A stretch of 14,126 nucleotides of DNA from an uncultured Clostridia bacterium (lineage in GTDB: Bacteria; Bacillota; Clostridia; Christensenellales; Aristaeellaceae), in NCBI GenBank assembly GCA_934663595.1, contig CAKUKM010000046.1:1-14126 (forward strand). Direction: 5' to 3'. The notes beneath the pieces were generated by a model that worked only from the letters and a program-made list of their open reading frames with translations, did not search any database and was not told the DNA's origin. The position numbers were made by a program, and so were the translations under genes. The stretch's first letter is position 1; each line of letters begins with the position of its first letter. Positions 6,487-12,797 of this stretch are shown one piece after another.

Positions 6487-7857
6487 ATGATCAGAAAAGC
6501 GATGGTTCTCGGCATGGCCCGCAGCGGCATTGCGGCGGCGAAGCTGCTCCTGCTGCGCGGCGCCGAGGTGTGGGTTTGCGATCAGAAGAATAAGCAGGAT
6601 TTCGCCGGCGCGCTGGATGAAATTGAAAATTCGGGCGCGCATCTGGTGCTGGGAGAGGCGCATCCGGAAGAGTATCTGCCCGGGCTGGACGCGCTGATCG
6701 TCAGCCCCGCGATCGATATGGAGCACCCGATGGTGAAGCGCGCGCGCGAGCTCGGCGTGGAGGTCATCGGCGAAATTGAATATGCCTATCGCGAATCGAA
6801 CGGCCTGCTGCTGGCCGTGACCGGAACGAACGGCAAGACCACGACGGTCACGCTGCTGGGCGAAATCTTCAAAAACGCCGGGCGGACGACGTTCGTGGTC
6901 GGCAATATCGGCAATCCCTATTCCGGGGCGGTGCCGCAGATGCGCGCGGGCGACGTGACCGTGTGCGAGGTTTCGTCGTTCATGCTGGAGACGATCGTGA
7001 AGTTCCATCCGGCGGTTTCGGCGGTGCTGAATATCTCCGAGGACCACATGAATCGCCATCACACGATGGAGAACTACGTCGCGCTCAAGGAGCGCATCTT
7101 TGAAAACGAGGGCGCGGGCGATTTCGTGGTGCTGAATTACGACGATCCGGTCACGCGCGATATGGCGAACCGCGCGAAGGCCAAAGTTGTGTGGTTCTCG
7201 TCGTGCGAGGCCGTGCCGTATGGCGCGTTTGTGCTGAACGGCGAGATCGTGTTCGGCTCCGAGAGCGCGCATACGACCATCTGCCGCGCGGACGAGGTGT
7301 ATATCCCCGGCGAGCACAATCTGCGCAACGCGCTGGCGGCGGCCGCGATGGCCACGGTGTCCGGCATTCCCGCGCCGGTGATTCGGCATACGCTGCGCAC
7401 GTTCCAGGGCGTGGAGCACCGGATCGAGTTCGTGCGCGAGCTGGACGGCGTTCGCTTCATCAACGATTCCAAGGGCACGAACGTGGATTCCACGATTCAG
7501 GCCGTGCGCGCGATGAACCGCGATACCACGCTGATTCTCGGCGGCTATGACAAGCATTGCGATTTTTCGCCGCTGGTCGAGGTGATTCAGCAGAACCCGT
7601 GCATCAGGCGCATTCTCCTAATCGGCGCGACGGCGAAGCAGATCGGCGACACGCTGGACAGATTCGGCTTTACCGAATACGAGCACTGCGGCACGGACTT
7701 CAAAAAGACGGTCGCGCGCGCGTTTGAAATCACGCCGGCGGGCGGCAGCGTGCTGTTTTCGCCGAGCTGCGCGAGCTTTGACATGTTTACCGACTTTGAG
7801 GCGCGCGGCAGAATCTTCAAGGACTACGCAAACGCGCTGGAGAGCCGCGAGAAGTGA
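6487..7857 (+). CDS. murD: MurD, UDP-MurNAc-L-alanine:D-glutamate ligase
   Basis: MurD adds D-glutamate to UDP-MurNAc-L-Ala using ATP in the cytoplasm, one step before MurE. From the ATG at 6487 it has 456 residues. The N-terminal Rossmann-like domain begins MVLGMARSGIAAAK, typical of MurD. The P-loop GTNGKTTT is at 113-120, the central domain holds EVSSFMLE (161-168), and NDSKGTN is at 326-332. The C-terminal SPSCASFDMFTDFEARG matches the family ending. GGGAGGG (6473-6479) fixes the start. An in-frame ATG at 6445 with AGGTGG upstream would add 14 residues not expected in MurD, and its site is buried in a hairpin. The stop overlaps the next gene by four bases. Confidence 0.97.
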   Translation: MIRKAMVLGMARSGIAAAKLLLLRGAEVWVCDQKNKQDFAGALDEIENSGAHLVLGEAHPEEYLPGLDALIVSPAIDMEHPMVKRARELGVEVIGEIEYAYRESNGLLLAVTGTNGKTTTVTLLGEIFKNAGRTTFVVGNIGNPYSGAVPQMRAGDVTVCEVSSFMLETIVKFHPAVSAVLNISEDHMNRHHTMENYVALKERIFENEGAGDFVVLNYDDPVTRDMANRAKAKVVWFSSCEAVPYGAFVLNGEIVFGSESAHTTICRADEVYIPGEHNLRNALAAAAMATVSGIPAPVIRHTLRTFQGVEHRIEFVRELDGVRFINDSKGTNVDSTIQAVRAMNRDTTLILGGYDKHCDFSPLVEVIQQNPCIRRILLIGATAKQIGDTLDRFGFTEYEHCGTDFKKTVARAFEITPAGGSVLFSPSCASFDMFTDFEARGRIFKDYANALESREK

Positions 7858-9011
7858 TCGCGCGCCCTGATCGCGGGGCGAAGGAGGCGCGGCTGCGCCT
7901 GAGAAATACGAACCGGCTGCGGGATATCGACCGCGGGCTGGCGATTACATTTGCGCTGCTGCTGGTGAGCGGTCTGATCGTTTTGTACGCGGCGAGCTAT
8001 TACAACGCGCAGGACGGCGGCAGTCCGTTTGCCGAGGTGCGCTCGCAGCTGCTGGGCGTCGCGGCGGGCGCGATCGGCATGACGGTGATCCTGAGGATGG
8101 ATTATCGCCTGCTCGAGCGGCGGCCGGTCTGCATGGGGCTGCTGGGCGCGAGCTTCGTGCTGCTGGCGCTGGTGGCGATTCCGGGCATCGGCAAGTACTT
8201 AAACGGCTCGCGGCGCTGGCTCCGGCTGGGGCCGGTCAGCTTTCAGCCGTCGGAAATGGCGAAATACGCGTCGATACTGTATCTCGCCCGCGCGCTGAGC
8301 CGCAAAACGCGCGACGTAAAGCGCTTTTTTACCGGGCTGATTCCGATGTTTGTGCTGCCCGGGGCGATGTTTCTGCTGATTCTTTTGCAGCCGAATCTGT
8401 CCACGGCGGGCAGCATATTGATCGTCGCGGCGGTAATGACGATGCTCGCGGGCGCGAAATGGCTGCATCTGGGCCTGATCGGCGCGGCGGGAATGGCGCT
8501 GGGCACGTTCTATGCGCTCAGCGAGGACTATCGCCGGGCGCGGCTGACGTCGTTTCGCCGGCCGTTTGACTTTTTGACCAAGGAGGGCTACCAGCTGTCG
8601 CAGTCGCTGATTGCGTTCGGCTCCGGCGGCCTGTTCGGCATGGGGCTGGGCATGGGGCGGCAGAAATACGCATTTTTGCCGTATCCGGAATCGGATTTCA
8701 TCTTTGCGGTGGTCGGCGAGGATCTGGGCTTCTTCGGCTGCGCGGCGATCCTTGTGCTGTTTATGGCGTTTCTGTTCTTCGGCCTGAGGATCGCGATTCG
8801 CTGCGAGGATCGGTTCGGGAGCCTGCTGGCCGGCGGAATTACGTGCATGATCGGCGTGCAATGCGTGCTGAACGTCGCGGTGGTCACGGGGCTGATGCCC
8901 ACGACCGGTTTGCCGCTTCCGTTTTTCAGCGCGGGCGGCACGAGCATTTCGATCGTAATGTGCGCGGTGGCGGTATTGATGAATATCTCCGCCAGCGCGC
9001 GGAGAGAATAG
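7854..9011 (+). CDS. ftsW: FtsW/SpoVE-type SEDS peptidoglycan glycosyltransferase
   Basis: SEDS glycosyltransferases polymerise lipid II and work paired with a class B PBP, here the upstream FtsI. The 385-residue product has a basic N-tail (1-27) and about ten transmembrane helices. Family signatures are NGSRRWLRLG (117-126), FQPSE (130-134), QSLIAFGSGG (250-259), PESDFIFAVVGEDLG (278-292; the Asp near 281 corresponds to the residue implicated in SEDS catalysis) and the TGLMPTTGLPLPFFSAGGTS block. Position after murD is canonical. The GTG start overlaps the murD stop as GTGA, suggesting translational coupling, but it lacks a good ribosome binding site. AAGGAGG at 7881-7887 lies inside the reading frame, so the start is uncertain. 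murG, normally next, is absent. Confidence 0.93.
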   Translation: MIARPDRGAKEARLRLRNTNRLRDIDRGLAITFALLLVSGLIVLYAASYYNAQDGGSPFAEVRSQLLGVAAGAIGMTVILRMDYRLLERRPVCMGLLGASFVLLALVAIPGIGKYLNGSRRWLRLGPVSFQPSEMAKYASILYLARALSRKTRDVKRFFTGLIPMFVLPGAMFLLILLQPNLSTAGSILIVAAVMTMLAGAKWLHLGLIGAAGMALGTFYALSEDYRRARLTSFRRPFDFLTKEGYQLSQSLIAFGSGGLFGMGLGMGRQKYAFLPYPESDFIFAVVGEDLGFFGCAAILVLFMAFLFFGLRIAIRCEDRFGSLLAGGITCMIGVQCVLNVAVVTGLMPTTGLPLPFFSAGGTSISIVMCAVAVLMNISASARRE

Positions 9012-9020
9012 GGAGGACGC

Positions 9021-9746
9021 ATGAGACGCGAAAGACGGATCAAGGGCCTATTGATCGCGCTGATTGCGGCGGCGTGCGCGGGCATTGTCGCGTTCGTGCT
9101 GGCGCGGTGCGTGTTCGTGCTCAAGAGCGTCGTGGTCGAGGGCGCGACGACGATGGCCGACGCCGAGATCATCCGCCTGGGCAAATTTGATTTCGGCGGC
9201 GCGATTGGAAACGTCGATCCGGAGCGCGTGCGCGAAAACCTCGAGAGCACGGGCCGGCTCGCCGTGGAGGAGGTTGCCGTGGAAAAGCCGAGCACGGTGC
9301 GCATTCGCGTTCGCGAGCGCACGCGCGACGCGCTCACGCTGAACGGCGGCCACATACTGGTGATGGATTCGGACGGCTATGTGATCGACAATCCGACCGC
9401 GATGCCGGAATCCGGCGGTGTTTATATCACGGGGCTGGAGGGAACGGCGTATCGCATCGGCAAGCGCATCAGCGCGCCGGAGAGCAAGCTGAGCGCGATG
9501 AAGACGGTGCTGGAGTCCATCCGGAAGATGGATGCGGCGGCATATATATCGGAAGTGAATTTAACGGACCTGATGGAAATCACGGCCATTGCGCGGTCGG
9601 GCGTGATTGTAAAGCTGGGCGATACCAGCAACATGGACGAGAAAATTCGCTGGCTGAGGAGCGCCGTGAGCGATTTGGAAACGCGGGGCGAGACGCGCGG
9701 CACGCTGGACGTATCCAGCGGCACGCGCGCGGATTATAGGCCGTAG
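9021..9746 (+). CDS. divIB: DivIB/FtsQ-like cell division protein
   Basis: This bitopic membrane protein of the septal FtsL-DivIC-DivIB complex has 241 residues. The N-terminus is short and basic (MRRERRIKG), followed by one transmembrane helix (about 10-33) and then a POTRA-like domain (about 35-103). That domain contains VVVEGATTMADAEII and the strand VEKPSTVRIRVRER, both typical of DivIB/FtsQ. The C-terminal beta domain runs on through ILVMDSDGYVID. GGGAGG (9011-9016) lies four bases before the ATG, close but usable, and overlaps the ftsW stop region. It is the last gene before a 479-base gap. Its divergence is typical of the family, and the call is supported by domain order and position. 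Confidence 0.92.
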   Translation: MRRERRIKGLLIALIAAACAGIVAFVLARCVFVLKSVVVEGATTMADAEIIRLGKFDFGGAIGNVDPERVRENLESTGRLAVEEVAVEKPSTVRIRVRERTRDALTLNGGHILVMDSDGYVIDNPTAMPESGGVYITGLEGTAYRIGKRISAPESKLSAMKTVLESIRKMDAAAYISEVNLTDLMEITAIARSGVIVKLGDTSNMDEKIRWLRSAVSDLETRGETRGTLDVSSGTRADYRP

Positions 9747-9751
9747 ATTTT

Positions 9752-9788
9752 GTGGCGGGGAAACTACTTTCCCCGCCACTGCCACCCC
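9752..9788 (-). repeat. Intergenic hairpin repeat, copy 2
   Basis: GTGGCGGGGAAA (9752-9763), loop CTAC and TTTCCCCGCCAC (9768-9779) form a perfect 12-bp stem five bases after the divIB stop. The flank TGCCACCCC (9780-9788) is the complement of the GGGGTGGYA flank of the copy at 19-56. Inner stem bases differ between the copies (GAG with CTC there, AAA with TTT here) but remain paired. That is compensatory change consistent with a conserved structure. There is no T-run, so simple termination is not obvious. Confidence 0.65.
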
Positions 9789-9793
9789 TTTGA

Positions 9794-9835
9794 CAGATTT
9801 TGCTTGAGTCTTTCAGACTCCGGCCGCAAAATCTG
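9794..9835. repeat. Nested hairpin in the divIB-ftsA gap
   Basis: The outer arms CAGATTTTGC (9794-9803) and GCAAAATCTG (9826-9835) are perfectly complementary. Inside them GAGTCT (9806-9811) pairs with AGACTC (9815-9820) around a three-base loop. The structure is symmetric, so the strand cannot be assigned. Confidence 0.6.
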
Positions 9836-9844
9836 CAAGGTAGC

Positions 9845-9885
9845 GATTTTCTCTCCGGGAAATGGGATTTCCCTCCGATAAAATC
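9845..9885. repeat. Second nested hairpin in the divIB-ftsA gap
   Basis: GATTTT (9845-9850) pairs with AAAATC (9880-9885). The inner arms GGGAAAT (9857-9863) and ATTTCCC (9867-9873) pair around a GGG loop. The architecture is the same as in the preceding nested hairpin, with a closing GATTTT/AAAATC helix and an unrelated inner stem. Confidence 0.55.
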
Positions 9886-9890
9886 AGCAC

Positions 9891-10002
9891 CCGCCCCCGA
9901 CGTACACGCCGCCGGGTACGATTGTAATTCGAGAGGGCTTTGGCCCTCTCGAGCTCTCCCAGGGGCTTCTCGAGTTCTCCCGAGGGGTACAGTTGGGGGC
10001 GG
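9891..10002. repeat. 112-bp element bounded by 15-bp inverted repeats
   Basis: CCGCCCCCGACGTAC (9891-9905) pairs with 9987-10002 over 15 bp, with one bulged A and one G-T pair. Between the ends lie a small CGTAC/GTACG hairpin (9901-9905 with 9916-9920), a strong hairpin (CGAGAGGGC 9930-9938 with GCCCTCTCG 9943-9951) and a two-unit tandem repeat. There is no open frame of interest. It looks like a small non-autonomous palindromic repeat (MITE- or REP-like) or a compact structured RNA. Which of these it is cannot be settled from one copy. Confidence 0.5.
9947..9988. repeat. Two-unit imperfect tandem repeat (21 bp)
   Basis: Unit one is 9947-9967 and unit two is 9968-9988. Both begin TCTCGAG, continue [C/T]TCTCCC and end AGGGG[C/T]. 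They differ by two substitutions and a one-base indel. The repeat lies inside the inverted-repeat element, and unit one overlaps the right arm of its inner hairpin. Confidence 0.7.
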
Positions 10003-10028
10003 CGCGGCGGCTTTTGTCGCCGCGTTTT
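10003..10028 (+). terminator. Rho-independent terminator-like hairpin before ftsA
   Basis: CGCGGCGGC (10003-10011) pairs with GTCGCCGCG (10016-10024, one G-T pair) around a TTTT loop, followed by TTTTAA. The T-run is short, but the stem is GC-rich and the orientation fits an end for transcripts from the mraZ-divIB operon. It separates that unit from the ftsA promoter. Confidence 0.6.
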
Positions 10029-10131
10029 AAGCGGAGATTATGGAATTAACGCGGACTGCGGCGGATTCCGGACGGGATTTTGAAAGAATTTCGACATATG
10101 CGGAAATTTGCGATTTTTCACCGTTTCGTGT

Positions 10132-10160
10132 TTGCATCTGCGCGAGAATCCATGTATAAT
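10132..10160 (+). promoter_or_regulatory. ftsA-ftsZ promoter
   Basis: A perfect TATAAT (10155-10160) has a weak TTGCAT -35 (10132-10137) at 17-bp spacing. It lies 65 bases upstream of the ftsA start. The surrounding 10030-10160 stretch is AT-richer than the coding DNA, as expected for a promoter region. It would give ftsAZ expression independent of the upstream operon. Confidence 0.7.
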
Positions 10161-10173
10161 ACAGGTATGTAAG

Positions 10174-10192
10174 CATAAAGTAGCGCTTTATG
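10174..10192 (+). promoter_or_regulatory. Hairpin in the ftsA leader
   Basis: CATAAAG (10174-10180) and CTTTATG (10186-10192) form a 7-bp stem with a five-base loop, within the first 30 or so bases of the predicted ftsA transcript. It could protect the 5' end or affect translation. No known riboswitch or protein site was recognised. Confidence 0.4.
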
Positions 10193-10225
10193 GGTGCACT
10201 TTGAAGATAGGTGGTCGATCGGATC

Positions 10226-11416
10226 ATGAAAATGCAGATTGCTGCCATCGAATTCGGAACCTCGAAGATCGTTACGATGATCGCCCGCAACAGCGGCATG
10301 GACCGGCTGGATATCGTCGGCTCCGGAACGGTTCCGTATGATGGCTATTCGGAGGGCGAATGGAACACGCCGCGGCAGATGGTGCAGCGCGTGCGCGATT
10401 CCATTGCCGCCGCCGAGATGGAGGCCAATACCAAAATACGCGAAATCTATGTGGGCATTCCCGGCGAATATGTGCACGTTTACGGCGTAGAGGCCACGGT
10501 GGACGCGCAGGACGGCGAGATTACCGACGACACGATCAACGCCGTGCAGGACGCGGCGGCGGATCGGCTGCGGCTGAGCGAATCGGGCTGCATGGTGCTG
10601 CATCGCTCGCCCGCATGGTTTATCGTGGACGACGGCAAGCAGACGATGTCGCCCACGGGCAGCGGAAGCCGGCTGACGGCGATGATCACGTTCGTGGTGG
10701 CCGATCAGCAGTTCATCGACGATATTCGCGAAATGCTGGGCGTATTGAACATCACGATTCTGGGCTTCCTTTCGGTAACGCTGGGCGAGGCGCTGCTGCT
10801 GCTTTCGCTGGACGATCGCGATCGCGGCTCGCTGCTGATCGACTGCGGCTATCTGAATACCGAAATCAGCGTCGTTCAGGGCGACGCGGTGGTCTATCAC
10901 GCGATGCTGCCGCAGGGCGGCGGCCACATTACCGCGGATCTGGCGATGGGGCTGAATATCCCGATGCGCGCGGCGGAGCAGATCAAGCGCAATTACGTGT
11001 TCAATCCCGACGAGTTCGACAGGGACTCGTTCGCGGAGGTCTATGACGGGGCGGGCAATCGGCTCACCTTCCCTCGCGAGCAGGTGAAGGAGATCGTGGA
11101 AAAGAGTGTGGACGCGCTTGCGGACATGATCGGCCAGACGATCGAGTCGGACGCGGCGCAGTTCCTGGGTCCGCGCTCGCAGGTTTATTTAACCGGCGGC
11201 GGCGTTGCGCTGATGCGCGGCGCGCGCGAATATCTTTCCGGAAAAATCGGGCGGCCCGTGAAGGTCACGGCGGCGAAATCCTCGAAGATGAACAGTCCGG
11301 TTTATTCCTCCGCCCTGGGGCTCGCGGATCTGATCTTCGATTCGGTGGAGCAGACCGGCGCGGCGGAGGGCGCGGCGGGCAAATTCCGCGGCATACTGAG
11401 GGGCAAGAACAAATAA
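10226..11416 (+). CDS. ftsA: FtsA-like actin-fold division protein
   Basis: FtsA is an actin-like ATPase that anchors FtsZ filaments to the membrane. The 396-residue product shows the phosphate-1 loop EFGTSK (9-14), the SHS2-like 1C region, GGGHITADLA (231-240) and the adenosine motif LTGGGVALMRGA (322-333). The phosphate-2 motif reads DCGYLNTEISV (206-216) where FtsA usually has D-x-G-G-G-T, so nucleotide handling may be altered. The C-terminus KFRGILRGKNK is a short basic amphipathic candidate for membrane binding. The ATG at 10226 is chosen with AGGTGG (10209-10214) 11 bases upstream. The GTG at 10211 lies inside that site, and ATG 10232 is a further alternative. It is followed by ftsZ after 33 bases, the classic pair. 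Confidence 0.88.
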   Translation: MKMQIAAIEFGTSKIVTMIARNSGMDRLDIVGSGTVPYDGYSEGEWNTPRQMVQRVRDSIAAAEMEANTKIREIYVGIPGEYVHVYGVEATVDAQDGEITDDTINAVQDAAADRLRLSESGCMVLHRSPAWFIVDDGKQTMSPTGSGSRLTAMITFVVADQQFIDDIREMLGVLNITILGFLSVTLGEALLLLSLDDRDRGSLLIDCGYLNTEISVVQGDAVVYHAMLPQGGGHITADLAMGLNIPMRAAEQIKRNYVFNPDEFDRDSFAEVYDGAGNRLTFPREQVKEIVEKSVDALADMIGQTIESDAAQFLGPRSQVYLTGGGVALMRGAREYLSGKIGRPVKVTAAKSSKMNSPVYSSALGLADLIFDSVEQTGAAEGAAGKFRGILRGKNK

Positions 11417-11449
11417 CGACCAAATACATTTTGACGAGGGGGATGCCTT

Positions 11450-12730
11450 GTGCTGGATTTCGAAATGGAAAAGGACAACAATTTTGCTGCGATTAAGGTC
11501 GTCGGCGTCGGCGGCGCAGGTACGAACGCGGTCAACCGCATGGTGGACGCAAACCTGCAGGGCGTAGACTTCATCGCAATCAACACCGACAATCAGGCGC
11601 TGGCTCTTTCCAAGGCGCAGACCAAGATCCAGATCGGCGAAAAGCTGACGAAGGGTCTCGGCGCGGGCGCAAACCCCGAGGTCGGTCAGAAGGCGGCGGA
11701 GGAAAGCCGCGAGGAAATCGCCGATACGCTCAAGGGCTCCGATCTGGTGTTCATCACCTGCGGCATGGGCGGCGGCACCGGCACGGGCGCGGCTCCGGTA
11801 ATTGCCGAAATCGCGCGCGATATGGGCATCCTGACCATCGGCGTCGTTTCCAAGCCCTTCCTGTTCGAGGGCCGTCAGCGCATGCGCAATGCGGAGGCCG
11901 GCATCGAGCGCCTGAAGGCGCATGTCGACACGCTGGTTGTGGTTCCGAACGACCGCCTGCTCAGCGTCGTGACCAAGGGCACGACCATGACCGAGGCATT
12001 CCGCATCGCGGACGACACGCTTCGCCAGGGCATTCAGGGCATTTCCGACCTGATCGCCGTTCCGTCCATGATCAATCTGGACTTCGCGGACGTGCGCACG
12101 GTGATGCAGAGCCGCGGCCTTGCGCATATGGGCATCGGCATGGGCAAGGGCGAAAACCGCATGGTGGAGGCCGCGAAGCAGGCGATCTCCAGCCCGATGC
12201 TCGAAACCTCGATCGACGGCGCGCGCGCGGTGCTGATCAACATCACCGGCGGCCCGGACACCTCGATCGTCGATATCAACGAGGCGGCGCAGCTGATTAC
12301 CGCTGCGGCCGATCCGGAAGCCAACATCATCTTCGGCGCGGGCATCGATGAAAACCTCAAGGACGAGGTCAAGATCACCGTGATTGCCACCGGGTTTGAA
12401 AAGACTCCGTTTGCGGAGGAGAAGAAGCCCGAGCAGCCGGCGGAGGAGACCGCGCAGGCCGAGCCGGAAACGACCGAGCCGCGCCGCGAGCGCCCGGTGC
12501 GCACCTATGAAGAGGAGCGCCCGGTTTCGCCGATCTTTGAATCGCGCCGTCCGCGGCCCACGTCTGTGCGCGAGAGCGACGAGCCGTATCAGACCGAGCG
12601 CCGCGCGCCGCAGCCGCAGCGCCGTCCCCGCGCGTATCAGGACGATTATCAGGACGCGTCCCGCCAGCCCGCGCGCCGCGGCTTTACGCCGGACGTGCCG
12701 AGCTTCATGCGCAAGAAGACCGATAAATAA
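11450..12730 (+). CDS. ftsZ: FtsZ, tubulin-like division GTPase
   Basis: FtsZ polymerises into the cytokinetic ring. The 426-residue product has an N-terminal GTPase domain (VVGVGGAGTNAVNRM at 17-31; the tubulin signature GGGTGTG at 107-113) and the T7 catalytic loop NLDFADV (209-215, Asp211 and Asp214). The second globular domain ends near residue 317 (VTVIATGF-like). A long linker rich in Glu, Pro and Arg follows. The conserved C-terminal peptide PDVPSFMRKK should bind FtsA and other tethers. The GTG start gives MLDFE, matching the common Firmicute MLEFE, and has GAGGGGG (11436-11442) seven bases upstream. An ATG at 11443 is out of frame. A terminator follows. Confidence 0.98.
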   Translation: MLDFEMEKDNNFAAIKVVGVGGAGTNAVNRMVDANLQGVDFIAINTDNQALALSKAQTKIQIGEKLTKGLGAGANPEVGQKAAEESREEIADTLKGSDLVFITCGMGGGTGTGAAPVIAEIARDMGILTIGVVSKPFLFEGRQRMRNAEAGIERLKAHVDTLVVVPNDRLLSVVTKGTTMTEAFRIADDTLRQGIQGISDLIAVPSMINLDFADVRTVMQSRGLAHMGIGMGKGENRMVEAAKQAISSPMLETSIDGARAVLINITGGPDTSIVDINEAAQLITAAADPEANIIFGAGIDENLKDEVKITVIATGFEKTPFAEEKKPEQPAEETAQAEPETTEPRRERPVRTYEEERPVSPIFESRRPRPTSVRESDEPYQTERRAPQPQRRPRAYQDDYQDASRQPARRGFTPDVPSFMRKKTDK

Positions 12731-12742
12731 GCAAACCGATGG

Positions 12743-12777
12743 AGCGGATCAGACCCGGGCGGCCTGGTCCGCTTTTT
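12743..12777 (+). terminator. Rho-independent terminator after ftsZ
   Basis: A 13-bp stem (12743-12755 with 12761-12773, one G-T pair and one mismatch) has a CGGGC loop and runs into TTTTT. It sits 12 bases past the ftsZ stop and closes the ftsAZ unit. The next gene begins only 21 bases after it. Confidence 0.85.
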
Positions 12778-12797
12778 GACATGCGGCGGCTGCCGAA

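Noticed and set aside
6019..7557. Minus-strand 512-codon open frame
   Set aside because: It is antisense to mraY and murD, is rich in His, Arg and Ala from mirrored GC-rich codons, and has no domain or ribosome binding site.
9800..10030. Plus-strand 76-codon open frame in the divIB-ftsA gap
   Set aside because: It has no ATG or ribosome binding site, and its whole length is made of hairpins, the tandem repeat and the inverted-repeat element. Reading of palindromic DNA explains it.
10027..10299. Minus-strand 90-codon open frame overlapping the ftsA promoter
   Set aside because: It runs through the ftsA promoter and start region and has no ribosome binding site or recognisable feature.
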